DNA from: Pseudomonas serbica
GTDB taxonomy: Bacteria > Pseudomonadota > Gammaproteobacteria > Pseudomonadales > Pseudomonadaceae
Assembly: GCF_028823535.1 (NCBI RefSeq)
Contig: NZ_JAQIYM010000004.1
Location: 310,001-374,000, forward strand
Length of the DNA: 64,000 bases
Reading direction: 5' to 3'
Translations under genes and position numbers: made by a program
The notes under the pieces: model-generated
The model's database searches: none
Seen by the model: the letters and a program-made list of their open reading frames with translations, nothing else
What the model was told of the DNA's origin: nothing
Part shown: one piece after another, positions 8,514 through 17,630 of the stretch
Numbering within the stretch: the first letter of the stretch is position 1
How the letters are laid out: the number at the start of each line of letters is the position of its first letter

Positions 8514-10073
8514 ATGCCCCGTAAAACCTGGCGCGCCGCGCTTGCTGCCTATGCCAGCCCTTCGACGCTCGTACTGTTACTGCTGGGTTTCGCCGCCGGC
8601 CTGCCCTACATGCTGGTGTTCTCGACGCTTTCGGTCTGGTTGCGTGAAGCCGGTGTGGCGCGCGAAACCATCGGCTATGCGAGCCTGATCGGCCTGGCTT
8701 ATGCCTTCAAATGGGTCTGGTCCCCCCTGCTCGACCAGTGGCGCCTTCCGCTGCTCGGCAAACTCGGCCGACGACGTTCCTGGCTGGTGCTGTCGCAAGG
8801 GCTGGTCATTCTCGGCCTGGTCGGCATGGGTTTTTGTGACCCGCAAAAGCATTTGTCCTGGCTGATCGCCATCGCGGTGGTCGTCGCGTTCGCCTCGGCA
8901 ACGCAAGACATTGCGGTGGACGCCTACCGCCTGGAAATCGCCGACGACAGTCGCCAGGCGGCGCTTGCCGCCAGTTATATGTCTGGCTACCGCATCGCGG
9001 CACTGCTGGCCACGGCCGGCGCACTGTTCTTTGCCGAGGGCTTCGGCTCCACCGGGTTCAACTACAAGCATTCGGCCTGGGCCGGCACTTACCTGTTGTT
9101 CGGTGCCCTGATGGTCCCGGCGCTGCTTACCTCTTTCGTCATGCGCGAACCTTCGGTACCCCTGCGTACGCAACTGCAGGCCGGACGCTACAGTTTTGCG
9201 CATCAACTGGCTTCGGTGTTCGTCCTGATCGTGCTACTGGTCTCCGTACCAGCGATGTTTACCCAGCTCTACAACACCGACTTCGCCAGCGTGCTGTTCG
9301 AAGGCGTGAGCCTGCTCGACCTGCTGCTTGAAGACCGCGCGTTCCTGCGCGCGATCCTCTACACCACGCTCACTGCCCTGTGCCTCTCGGCCATCGGGCG
9401 CCGGGGGTTGGCGCCGGTGCTGACGCCGGTCAACGACTTCATCCTGCGCTATCGCTGGCAAGCGCTACTGCTGCTGGGGCTGATCGCGACCTACCGGATG
9501 TCCGATACGGTCATGGGCGTCATGGCCAACGTGTTCTACATCGACCAGGGTTTCACCAAGGATCAGATCGCCAGCGTCAGCAAGATCTTTGGCCTGATCA
9601 TGACCCTGGTAGGCGCCGGCATGGGCGGCCTGTTGATCGTGCGCTTTGGCATCCTGCCAATCCTGTTCATTGGCGGCGTAGCGTCGGCGGGCACCAATAT
9701 ATTGTTCCTGATGCTCGCTGACATGGGCGCCAACCTGAACATGCTGATCCTCACCATTTCCCTGGACAACTTCAGTTCGGGCCTGGCGACCTCGGCGTTC
9801 GTCGCCTACCTGTCGAGCCTGACCAACCTCAAGTTCTCCGCCACCCAATACGCCCTGCTCAGCTCGATCATGCTCTTGCTGCCGCGCCTCATCGGCGGTT
9901 ATTCAGGCGTCATGGTCGAGAAATTCGGTTACCACAACTTCTTCCTGATCACCGCCCTGCTGGGGGTTCCGACGCTGCTGCTGATCGCCCTGCACTGGTT
10001 CCAGGAGAACCGTCGCGCAGGTCCTACACCGACGCCGGAACCGGTTCCGACCCAGGTTGTGGAAGAATCCTAG
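8514..10073 (+). CDS. ampG: AmpG-family muropeptide permease (MFS)
   Basis: This 519-aa inner-membrane protein has at least 12 hydrophobic segments and the AmpG signature region near the N terminus (LGFAAGLPYMLVFSTLSVWL and FKWVWSPLLDQW). AmpG imports GlcNAc-1,6-anhydroMur-peptides from the periplasm for cell-wall recycling and so controls AmpC beta-lactamase induction. The cytoplasmic loop near residues 75-90 (LGKLGRRRSW) is typical of MFS proteins. Pseudomonas can have two homologues (AmpG and AmpP). The length and long C-terminal part favour AmpG, but this is an inference. A strong hairpin follows the gene, separating it from proS. Confidence 0.85.
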   Translation: MPRKTWRAALAAYASPSTLVLLLLGFAAGLPYMLVFSTLSVWLREAGVARETIGYASLIGLAYAFKWVWSPLLDQWRLPLLGKLGRRRSWLVLSQGLVILGLVGMGFCDPQKHLSWLIAIAVVVAFASATQDIAVDAYRLEIADDSRQAALAASYMSGYRIAALLATAGALFFAEGFGSTGFNYKHSAWAGTYLLFGALMVPALLTSFVMREPSVPLRTQLQAGRYSFAHQLASVFVLIVLLVSVPAMFTQLYNTDFASVLFEGVSLLDLLLEDRAFLRAILYTTLTALCLSAIGRRGLAPVLTPVNDFILRYRWQALLLLGLIATYRMSDTVMGVMANVFYIDQGFTKDQIASVSKIFGLIMTLVGAGMGGLLIVRFGILPILFIGGVASAGTNILFLMLADMGANLNMLILTISLDNFSSGLATSAFVAYLSSLTNLKFSATQYALLSSIMLLLPRLIGGYSGVMVEKFGYHNFFLITALLGVPTLLLIALHWFQENRRAGPTPTPEPVPTQVVEES

Positions 10074-10096
10074 GAAACAATCGCAGAAATCCTACA

Positions 10097-10120
10097 GAGG
10101 ACGGAAGCAATTCCGTCCTC
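10097..10120 (+). terminator. Hairpin between ampG and proS
   Basis: GAGGACGGAA and TTCCGTCCTC form a perfect 10-bp stem with loop GCAA, 23 bases after the ampG stop. No T run follows, so it may be a weak terminator or an RNA-stabilising structure. Confidence 0.6.
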
Positions 10121-10215
10121 CTGCCACCGCACCGACCGCACGCCTGTACGCCAGCGGAACTCGCCCGTACAATGCTCCGTCATTTCTCGTCATCAGCAAT
10201 CGATAACGGCCAACC

Positions 10216-11931
10216 ATGCGCACCAGTCAATTTTTGCTTGCCACACAGAAAGAAACGCCTTCCGACGCGGTCGTGATCAGCCATCAGCTGATGCTGCGCG
10301 CCGGCATGATCCGCAAACTCGCCTCGGGCCTGTACACCTGGCTGCCGATGGGCTTGCGAGTGATGCGCAAGGTCGAAGCCGTCGTTCGCGAAGAAATGAA
10401 TGCCGCCGGTTCGCTGGAAGTGTTGATGCCAAGCACTCAACCGGCTGAGCTGTGGCAGGAATCCGGGCGCTGGGAAGAGTACGGCCCTGAATTGCTGCGC
10501 TTCAAGGATCGCCACGGTCGCGACTTCTGCGCCGGCCCGACCCATGAAGAAGTCATCACCGACCTGATGCGCAACGAATTGAGCAGCTACAAGCAGCTGC
10601 CGATCAACCTGTATCAGATCCAGACCAAATTCCGTGATGAGATCCGTCCACGCTTCGGTTTGATGCGCGGCCGCGAATTCATCATGAAGGACGCCTATTC
10701 GTTCCACGCTGACCAGCCTTCGCTGCAGGTTACGTACGACCGCATGCACCAGGCGTACTGCAATGTGTTCACCCGCCTGGGCCTGAAGTTCCGCCCTGTA
10801 GAAGCCGACAACGGCTCCATCGGCGGCGCCGGTTCCCACGAGTTCCACGTGCTGGCCGAGTCCGGCGAAGACGATATCGTTTTCAGCAACGGTTCCGACT
10901 ACGCGGCGAACATCGAGAAGGCCGAAGCCGTGCCACGCGAGACCTCGCGCGCGGCGCCGACCGAAGAACTGCGTCTGGTCGACACCCCGAACGCCAAGAC
11001 CATTGCGCAACTGGTCGAAGGCTTCAACCTGCCGATCGAAAAGACCATCAAGACCCTGATCGTGCATGCCGAGGAAGAAGGCAAGTTGATCGCCCTGATC
11101 ATCCGTGGCGACCACGAACTCAACGAAATCAAGGCGGCGAACCAGCCAGGCGTGGCCAGCCCGCTGGTCATGGCCAGCGATGCCGAGCTGCGTGACGCCA
11201 TTGGCGCCGGCGCCGGCTCCCTGGGCCCGTTGAACCTGCCACTGCCAATCATCATCGACCGTTCCGTCGAGCTGATGAGTGACTTCGGCATCGGTGCCAA
11301 CATCGACGACAAGCACTACTTCGGCGTGAACTGGGAGCGCGACCTGCCAGTACCGACCGTGGCCGACCTGCGTAACGTGGTCACCGGCGACCCTAGCCCC
11401 GACGGCAAGGGCACCCTGGAAATCAAGCGCGGCATCGAAGTCGGGCACATCTTCCAGCTGGGCAACAAGTACAGCAAGGCGATGAAGTGCGAAGTGCTGG
11501 GCGAGAACGGCAAGCCGGTGACCCTGGAAATGGGCTGCTATGGCATCGGCGTCTCCCGCGTGGTCGCGGCTGCCATCGAGCAGAACAACGACGACAAAGG
11601 CATCATCTGGAGCGACACCCTGGCCCCCTTCCAGGTTGCCCTGGTGCCACTGCGCTACGAAACCGAACTGGTTCGCGAAGCCACCGACAAGCTGTATGCC
11701 GAACTGACTGCTGCCGGCTTCGAAGTACTGCTGGATGACCGCGACAAGAAAACCAGCCCGGGCATCAAGTTCGCGGACATGGAGCTGATTGGCATTCCTC
11801 ACCGGATCGTGGTCAGCGACCGCGGCCTCGCCGAAGGCAACCTGGAATACAAGAGCCGTACCGAGGCCGAGCCGCAAGCGCTGCCCGTCGCTGACGTACT
11901 GCCTTTCCTTCAGGCCCGTATCCGCCGCTGA
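10216..11931 (+). CDS. proS: Prolyl-tRNA synthetase
   Basis: This 571-aa class II synthetase charges tRNA-Pro. The N terminus [20 protein letters not shown] and the motif 1 region [18 protein letters not shown] are typical. Motif 2 lies around [17 protein letters not shown]. The length matches the bacterial type, which carries an editing insertion between motifs 2 and 3 (about residues 225-405, with the YbaK-like [16 protein letters not shown] region). Motif 3 is [17 protein letters not shown]. The C-terminal anticodon-binding domain follows. The lipoprotein gene begins 17 bases after its stop, so the two may be co-transcribed. Confidence 0.98.
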   Translation: MRTSQFLLATQKETPSDAVVISHQLMLRAGMIRKLASGLYTWLPMGLRVMRKVEAVVREEMNAAGSLEVLMPSTQPAELWQESGRWEEYGPELLRFKDRHGRDFCAGPTHEEVITDLMRNELSSYKQLPINLYQIQTKFRDEIRPRFGLMRGREFIMKDAYSFHADQPSLQVTYDRMHQAYCNVFTRLGLKFRPVEADNGSIGGAGSHEFHVLAESGEDDIVFSNGSDYAANIEKAEAVPRETSRAAPTEELRLVDTPNAKTIAQLVEGFNLPIEKTIKTLIVHAEEEGKLIALIIRGDHELNEIKAANQPGVASPLVMASDAELRDAIGAGAGSLGPLNLPLPIIIDRSVELMSDFGIGANIDDKHYFGVNWERDLPVPTVADLRNVVTGDPSPDGKGTLEIKRGIEVGHIFQLGNKYSKAMKCEVLGENGKPVTLEMGCYGIGVSRVVAAAIEQNNDDKGIIWSDTLAPFQVALVPLRYETELVREATDKLYAELTAAGFEVLLDDRDKKTSPGIKFADMELIGIPHRIVVSDRGLAEGNLEYKSRTEAEPQALPVADVLPFLQARIRR

Positions 11932-11948
11932 AACCAGATAGAGACGTC

Positions 11949-12905
11949 ATGTTCAAGCGAAACACCTTAGGCCTCGGTGGTGCCGCCCTGTGCGGCACCC
12001 TGCTGGTCAGCGGCTGTGCCAACCACATGTCACAACGCAGCGAGCACGAGGAACGAGTCGAGCGAAAACTGCTCGACCATAGCCTGCAGATCGATGTTGG
12101 CGAGCCCAAGGTGCTTGAGCTGCCGCAACGTCGGGTGAAAATCCACGAGCAGAAGACTTTTGAAGTCACCGAGTTCGAGGTCACCCGCCATTACGATCGC
12201 TACACCCCGTACCAACCCTGGCGGGAGGTCTACGAGATCCCGCTGGGCGCGGTCGCGGTGGTGGCCGGTGTCGGCGCCAATGTGGCCAACGTGTTCGCCC
12301 TGGGCAATCTGCCGGACAGCATGACCAAGGACTGGTTCAGCTACGGCTTCGCCGGGCTCAACCCGTTCATGAACGTGCAGTCCCATGGACGCGCTCAGCA
12401 GAACCTGGCCGGTATCGATGAAGTCCAGCTCGACAAGCGCACGGAGTATTCGAGCCTGCCCTGGAGCGAGCGCCCAGTCGAAGTCAAGGCCGGCAAGGAA
12501 ACCTTCGAGCTGAGCACCGACAAGAACGGCGTATTGCGCCTGAACCTGCTGGACAGCCCGTTCGCCGAACATGACCTCAATCACCTGACCAAGCTGCAGA
12601 TCAACGTCCAGGACGCCAAGGACGAAGTGCACAGCGATTCGTCGCTGGCGCTGAGCAGCACCTTGCGCGGCAAGTTGCTCGAAGCCCATGGGTTGATTTA
12701 CGACGACCTGGAAGATGACGAAGTGAGCCAGTGGGTTCACCGGGTCAAGCGCCTGTCGGAGCTGGGCCTGGAAGAAGAAGCCACCGAACTGGAACAGAGC
12801 CTGATCGAACTGACCCGCAACGACCCCGAGTTGCAGGCCGAATTCCTCAAATCCCTGACCAAGGATGCCGGGCGACTGGTGGCGGCGGATCCCCGTCCGA
12901 ACTGA
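11949..12905 (+). CDS. Putative lipoprotein of unknown function
   Basis: This is a 318-aa exported protein. Residues 1-24 form a lipoprotein signal peptide with lipobox LVSGC (Cys at residue 23), so it should be acylated and anchored, with Asn at +2 suggesting outer-membrane sorting. A hydrophobic stretch follows at about residues 97-120 (IPLGAVAVVAGVGANVANVF). The C-terminal 100 residues are strongly acidic and predicted helical (DDLEDDEVSQWVHRVKRL). I do not recognise a domain. It follows proS by 17 bases and ends at a palindromic element shared with convergent dinB. Confidence 0.85.
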   Translation: MFKRNTLGLGGAALCGTLLVSGCANHMSQRSEHEERVERKLLDHSLQIDVGEPKVLELPQRRVKIHEQKTFEVTEFEVTRHYDRYTPYQPWREVYEIPLGAVAVVAGVGANVANVFALGNLPDSMTKDWFSYGFAGLNPFMNVQSHGRAQQNLAGIDEVQLDKRTEYSSLPWSERPVEVKAGKETFELSTDKNGVLRLNLLDSPFAEHDLNHLTKLQINVQDAKDEVHSDSSLALSSTLRGKLLEAHGLIYDDLEDDEVSQWVHRVKRLSELGLEEEATELEQSLIELTRNDPELQAEFLKSLTKDAGRLVAADPRPN

Positions 12906-12915
12906 GGCGCCTGTT

Positions 12916-12961
12916 AAAAGATCGCAGCCCCTGCAGGAGCTGCCGAAGGTTGCGATCTTTT
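12916..12961. repeat. AAAAGATCGC-type palindromic element, copy 2
   Basis: AAAAGATCGCA at 12916-12926 and TGCGATCTTTT at 12951-12961 are exact reverse complements. The centre holds CCCCTGCAGGAGCTGCCGAA. It lies between convergent lipoprotein and dinB genes and has T runs in both directions, so it can end both transcripts. It is the same family as 6861-6940. Confidence 0.85.
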
Positions 12962-12966
12962 GATTT

Positions 12967-14028
12967 TCAACGCTCAAACAACTCCATCTGCTCGAACCCG
13001 CCCCGCAAATCCTCCAGCCTGACCCCTACCCCCAACAACCGCACCGGTTTACCGCCTCGATTGAACGCCTGGGTCAGCAACAGCTGATAACTGCCCAGAT
13101 CCCGCCCTGCCCCGGCCTGCTCCAGCGTGGTCTGGGTGAAATCATGGAACTTCACTTTGACGAAAGGTTTGCCCGGCCGATAGCTGCTGTCGATTCGTGC
13201 CATGCGACCGGCCAGGGTCTCCAGCAGCTCCGGCAATTTGTCCAGGCAACTGCGCAGATCCGGCAAGTCGACGTCGTAGGTGTTTTCGACACTGATGGAC
13301 TGGCGGCGACTGTCGTTATGCACCAGGCGATCATCGATCCCCCGGGCCAGGCTCCAGAGTCGCTCGCCAAAACTGCCGAATTCGCGCACCAGCGCCAACT
13401 TGTTCCATTCGCGCAGTTGCGAGCAGTCGACGATGCCGAGCTTGCCCAGTCTCTCGGCGGTGACTTTACCGACCCCGTGCAGCTTGCTCACTGGCAAGCC
13501 ACTGACAAACGCCTCGACCTGACTCGGGGTAATGACAAACAACCCGTTGGGCTTTTTCCAGTCGCTGGCGATCTTGGCCAGGAACTTGTTGGGCGCCACC
13601 CCGGCGGAGACGGTGATGTGCAACTGATTAGAGACGCGTCGGCGTATGTCTTGGGCAATTCGCGTCGCACTGCCGCCAAAATGAGCGCTGTCCGACACAT
13701 CGAGGTAGGCCTCATCCAGGGAAAGCGGCTCGATGATGTCGGTGTAATCGCGAAAGATCGTATGAATTTCCCTGGACGCTTCCCTATAGGCTTCCATGCG
13801 CGGCTTGACGATCGTCAGGTCCGGGCACAGCTTCAGGGCATGCCCGGAGGACATGGCTGAACGTACGCCATAGGCCCGCGCTTCATAATTGCAGGTGGCA
13901 ATCACCCCACGTCGGTCCGCCGACCCGCCGACCGCCAAGGGTTTTCCTGCCAGGCGCGGGTCATCCCGCATCTCGATGGCGGCGTAGAAACAGTCACAAT
14001 CGACGTGGATGATTTTTCGCTGGGTCAT
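12967..14028 (-). CDS. dinB: DNA polymerase IV
   Basis: This 353-aa Y-family polymerase performs translesion synthesis. The start MTQRKIIHVDCDCFYAAIE at 14028 matches the family. The frame is open further upstream but reads as unrelated sequence. The catalytic acidic residues lie in DCDCFYAA and SLDEAYLD. The C terminus ends GFEQMELFER, and QMELF is the beta-clamp binding motif. A LexA-type box, CTGTATATAGCACCAG, lies 69-84 bases upstream of the start, so SOS induction is likely. It is convergent with the lipoprotein gene. Confidence 0.97.
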   Translation of the reverse strand: MTQRKIIHVDCDCFYAAIEMRDDPRLAGKPLAVGGSADRRGVIATCNYEARAYGVRSAMSSGHALKLCPDLTIVKPRMEAYREASREIHTIFRDYTDIIEPLSLDEAYLDVSDSAHFGGSATRIAQDIRRRVSNQLHITVSAGVAPNKFLAKIASDWKKPNGLFVITPSQVEAFVSGLPVSKLHGVGKVTAERLGKLGIVDCSQLREWNKLALVREFGSFGERLWSLARGIDDRLVHNDSRRQSISVENTYDVDLPDLRSCLDKLPELLETLAGRMARIDSSYRPGKPFVKVKFHDFTQTTLEQAGAGRDLGSYQLLLTQAFNRGGKPVRLLGVGVRLEDLRGGFEQMELFER

Positions 14029-14096
14029 TTCAACGCGGTGTTCATGGTGTAGAAATAGCGTCACGCGGTGTAGGAAAAACAGTATCTCACTGACAA

Positions 14097-14112
14097 CTGT
14101 ATATAGCACCAG
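14097..14112 (-). promoter_or_regulatory. LexA-type SOS box upstream of dinB
   Basis: CTGTATATAGCACCAG fits CTG-N10-CAG with the TATAT core of proteobacterial LexA sites. It is placed 69 bases before the dinB start. The right half is imperfect (CCAG instead of ACAG). Confidence 0.75.
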
Positions 14113-14286
14113 TACCTTGTTGCTTCTTTTTTACTCGTAGGAAACCTGTGAGAAATTTATTTTCTCAATCGAGAAGAGCCCCCCAATAGAGCCGCAGCCC
14201 TTGCCATGCCTGCCTCTCAGGCCTCCAGCACACCACCATCGGCAGCTAAGCGATTGAACAGGAACAGGTTTTATCGAAATAGCAGG

Positions 14287-14314
14287 TTGACACCCTGGCG
14301 TATTTCTATAGAAT
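14287..14314 (+). promoter_or_regulatory. Promoter of tRNA-fMet copy 1
   Basis: A perfect -35 TTGACA (14287-14292) and a -10 TAGAAT (14309-14314) are separated by 16 bases. The mature tRNA starts 13 bases after the -10. Copy 2 has the same arrangement. Confidence 0.88.
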
Positions 14315-14326
14315 TGCCAACACAGA

Positions 14327-14403
<77 letters not shown>

Positions 14404-14410
14404 AACATCA

Positions 14411-14441
14411 AAAAAGGCTACTCGAAAGAGTGGCCTTTTTT
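14411..14441 (+). terminator. Terminator of tRNA-fMet copy 1
   Basis: AAAAAGGCTACTC and GAGTGGCCTTTTT pair around a GAAA tetraloop, with one G-T pair and a T run, 8 bases after the tRNA. Confidence 0.93.
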
Positions 14442-14592
14442 GTGCGTGTCAGTTTTTGTCGTCGGCCTGCCCAAGCCTCGCAGTGACTTGCAATACGCGG
14501 CGATGAGAAATCGTTTTGATTCCGCAACTTATGTCACCTCCCCCGTGCTTTGCGCTTTCTCACACTTATTTGACTCAATTGGGGATTAACGG

Positions 14593-14620
14593 TTGACACC
14601 CCGGCGATTCTCTATAGAAT
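14593..14620 (+). promoter_or_regulatory. Promoter of tRNA-fMet copy 2
   Basis: TTGACA (14593-14598) and TAGAAT (14615-14620) are separated by 16 bases, as in copy 1. The spacer sequence differs from copy 1, so both promoters appear to be maintained. Confidence 0.88.
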
Positions 14621-14633
14621 GCCGCCACACAGA

Positions 14634-14710
<77 letters not shown>

Positions 14711-14716
14711 AACATC

Positions 14717-14748
14717 AAAAAAGGCTACTCGAAAGAGTGGCCTTTTTT
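14717..14748 (+). terminator. Terminator of tRNA-fMet copy 2
   Basis: The same hairpin as copy 1, with a GAAA loop and T run, follows the second tRNA. Confidence 0.93.
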
Positions 14749-14987
14749 GTATCTGTTGAAAAAGTCCTTTCGCAACAATGACCTGTCACTGTGCAGTGAG
14801 CCCTCCGGGTCACCGATTCGCTGGGTTCCGACTATGCTCAATCGCAGGATGAGCCCTCTACGACTGACGACGAACTGTCACCGGGACAGGGTGCCAGTCG
14901 TTAATATTTGTGATTATTTTTTTCTACAGGGATTGGTAACTTGGCTGGATACCCCCATCCTGTCGCGCACAATCCAAGAGGTGATTG

Positions 14988-17630
14988 ATGCGCGCCAACT
15001 CGTCTGATCCACAAGACACCGTCACAGCGACACAGCCGATCAAGGCGCAGCGGTTACGCTTGCTTGATCGAATCAGCAAGTACCGCCAACCCATCGGCCT
15101 GGCGGTCACCCTACTGTTGTTCACCATCGCGCTGATTGCCTGTCGTCACTTGTTGAGCGAACTCGACCTGGACGCGTTGCACGACTCGATCCTCGAGGTT
15201 CCGCAACCGGCACTGCTGGGCGCGCTGGGCGCTACCGTCGCAGGCTTCATCATTTTGCTCGGTTACGAATGGTCGGCCAGCCGCTACGCCGGCGTAAGCC
15301 TGGCACCACGAACCCTGGCGCTGGGCGGCTTCACCGCTTTTGCCATCGGCAATGCCATTGGTCTTTCGATGCTGTCCGGCGGCTCGGTTCGCTACCGCCT
15401 GTATGCGCGTCATGGCCTGGGGGCCACTGAAGTCGCACGCATGACGCTGTTCGCCAGCCTCTCGCTCGGCTGCGCCCTGCCACCGCTTGCCGCGCTGGCG
15501 ACACTCAGCGACTTGCCCGACGCCTCCGCCGCCCTGGGGCTTTCGCAAGTCTTGCTGGGCACCCTGGCGGCGGCTGTGCTGCTGCTGTTCACGGTACTGG
15601 CCATCGGTATCTACCGCCGTCGCCTGCCGGAACAACCTTACGCCGACAACCTGCTGGTCAAGATCGGCCGCCGCACCCTGCGCCTGCCCGGGCGCCGCCT
15701 GACTTTCCTGCAACTGATCATTACCGCGCTGGACGTGGCCGCCGCCGCCACCGTGCTCTATCTGTTGCTGCCGGAAGCACCGCCGTTCGGCGCCTTTCTT
15801 CTGGTGTACCTGCTGGCCCTGGCCGCTGGCGTACTCAGCCATGTGCCGGGCGGCGTCGGCGTGTTCGAGGCGATCCTGCTCGCGGCCTTCTCCGACACAC
15901 TCGGCGCTGCTCCACTGGCCGCCGCCCTGCTGCTCTATCGCCTGATCTATGTGGTGCTGCCGATGCTGGTGGCCTGCCTGTTCCTGCTGATCAGCGAAGG
16001 CCAGCGCTTGTTCCAGACGCGCCAGACCCTGCGCGCGGCTTCCGGCTTGGCCGCGCCTATATTGGCGCTGCTGGTGTTCCTGTCCGGTGTTGTCTTGCTG
16101 TTCTCCGGCGCGACCCCGGAAATCGACACGCGCCTTGAACATATCGGCTTTCTGATCCCGCACCGCCTGGTCGACGCCTCGCACTTTGGCGCCAGCCTGA
16201 TCGGCGTGTTGTGCCTGTTGCTGGCCCAGGGCCTGCGTCGTCGCCTGTCGGCGGCGTGGATGCTGACCACCATTCTGCTGCTGGTCGGCGCCCTGCTCTC
16301 CCTGCTCAAGGGCTTCGACTGGGAGGAAGCCACGCTGATGGTGCTGACGGCGAGCCTGCTGGGGGTTTTCCGCCGCTCGTTCTATCGCCCCAGCCGCCTG
16401 ACCGAGCTGCCGTTTTCACCCCTGTACCTGGTGGCCAGCGTGTGCGTACTCGGCGCCTCGATGTGGCTGCTGCTGTTCGCTTACCAGGACGTTCCGTACA
16501 GCCATCAACTCTGGTGGCAGTTCACCCTCGATGCCGATGCCCCCCGTGGCTTGCGCTCGCTACTCGGCGCGGCGGTCCTGCTGGTGGTGGTTTCGCTGAC
16601 CTGGTTGCTGCGCACCGCACGCCCGGTGATCCACCTGCCCACACCCGATGAGCTTGCCCGCGCAAGCAAGATCCTCATGGCATCCGCGCAACCGGATGGC
16701 GGCCTGGCCCTGACCGGCGACAAGGCACTGCTATTCCACCCCAACGATGAGGCGTTCCTGATGTACGCCCGTCGCGGCCGCAGCCTCGTGGCGCTGTATG
16801 ACCCGATCGGCCCGGGCCAGCAACGGGCGGAAATGATCTGGCAGTTCCGCGACCTGTGCGATATCCATCACGCCCGCCCCGTGTTCTATCAAGTGCGCGC
16901 GGAAAACCTGCCGTACTACATGGACATCGGCCTGACCGCGATCAAACTGGGCGAAGAAGCCAGGGTCGATCTCGTGCGCTTTGACCTTGAGGCCAAGGGC
17001 AAGGAGATGAAGGACCTGCGTTACACCTGGAACCGTGGAACCCGCGATGGCTTGTCGCTGGAAATCCATGAACCAGGACAAGCGCCAATGGATGAGCTCA
17101 AGGTCATCTCCGATGCCTGGCTGACCGGCAAGAACGTGCGCGAGAAAGGCTTCTCCCTCGGCCGTTTCAGCGACGATTACCTTAAGCACTTCCGCATTGC
17201 AGTGATCCGTTTCGAAGGACGCCCGGTGGCGTTCGCCAACCTGCTCGAGACCTACGGCCATGACCTGGCCAGCCTCGACCTGATGCGCGCACACCCGGAC
17301 GCCCCCAAGCTGACCATGGAGTTCATGATGGTCGGCCTGATCCAACACTATAAGAGTCACGGATACGCGCGTTTCAGTCTGGGCATGGTGCCATTGTCGG
17401 GGCTGCAGCCCCGTCGCGGTGCACCCTTGACCCAGCGCCTGGGCTCGATGGTATTCCGCCGTGGTGAGCAGCTCTACAACTTCCAAGGCTTGCGCCGCTT
17501 CAAAGACAAGTTCCAGCCTGACTGGGAACCCCGTTATATGGCCGTGCCCGCCGGACTCGATCCGCTGGTTGCCTTGGCCGACACTGCCGCCCTGATCGCG
17601 GGTGGCTTGACTGGATTGGTGAAACGCTGA
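14988..17630 (+). CDS. mprF: Aminoacyl-phosphatidylglycerol synthase/flippase MprF
   Basis: This 880-aa membrane protein transfers an amino acid (alanine in P. aeruginosa PA0920, lysine in others) from tRNA to phosphatidylglycerol and flips the lipid. That lowers surface charge and raises resistance to cationic peptides. About 14 hydrophobic helices fill residues 30-545. The soluble C-terminal catalytic domain (about 550-860, DUF2156/GNAT-like) contains FSLGRFSDDYLKHF and YARFSLGMVPLSGLQP. ATG 14988 is preferred over the TTG one codon earlier because AGAGG lies 7 bases before it. It overlaps the next gene as TGATG, so the two are coupled. Confidence 0.95.
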   Translation: MRANSSDPQDTVTATQPIKAQRLRLLDRISKYRQPIGLAVTLLLFTIALIACRHLLSELDLDALHDSILEVPQPALLGALGATVAGFIILLGYEWSASRYAGVSLAPRTLALGGFTAFAIGNAIGLSMLSGGSVRYRLYARHGLGATEVARMTLFASLSLGCALPPLAALATLSDLPDASAALGLSQVLLGTLAAAVLLLFTVLAIGIYRRRLPEQPYADNLLVKIGRRTLRLPGRRLTFLQLIITALDVAAAATVLYLLLPEAPPFGAFLLVYLLALAAGVLSHVPGGVGVFEAILLAAFSDTLGAAPLAAALLLYRLIYVVLPMLVACLFLLISEGQRLFQTRQTLRAASGLAAPILALLVFLSGVVLLFSGATPEIDTRLEHIGFLIPHRLVDASHFGASLIGVLCLLLAQGLRRRLSAAWMLTTILLLVGALLSLLKGFDWEEATLMVLTASLLGVFRRSFYRPSRLTELPFSPLYLVASVCVLGASMWLLLFAYQDVPYSHQLWWQFTLDADAPRGLRSLLGAAVLLVVVSLTWLLRTARPVIHLPTPDELARASKILMASAQPDGGLALTGDKALLFHPNDEAFLMYARRGRSLVALYDPIGPGQQRAEMIWQFRDLCDIHHARPVFYQVRAENLPYYMDIGLTAIKLGEEARVDLVRFDLEAKGKEMKDLRYTWNRGTRDGLSLEIHEPGQAPMDELKVISDAWLTGKNVREKGFSLGRFSDDYLKHFRIAVIRFEGRPVAFANLLETYGHDLASLDLMRAHPDAPKLTMEFMMVGLIQHYKSHGYARFSLGMVPLSGLQPRRGAPLTQRLGSMVFRRGEQLYNFQGLRRFKDKFQPDWEPRYMAVPAGLDPLVALADTAALIAGGLTGLVKR

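Noticed and set aside
10180..11877. Open frame of 565 codons antisense to proS
   Set aside because: It is the codon-position shadow of proS, with no ribosome binding site or recognisable domain.
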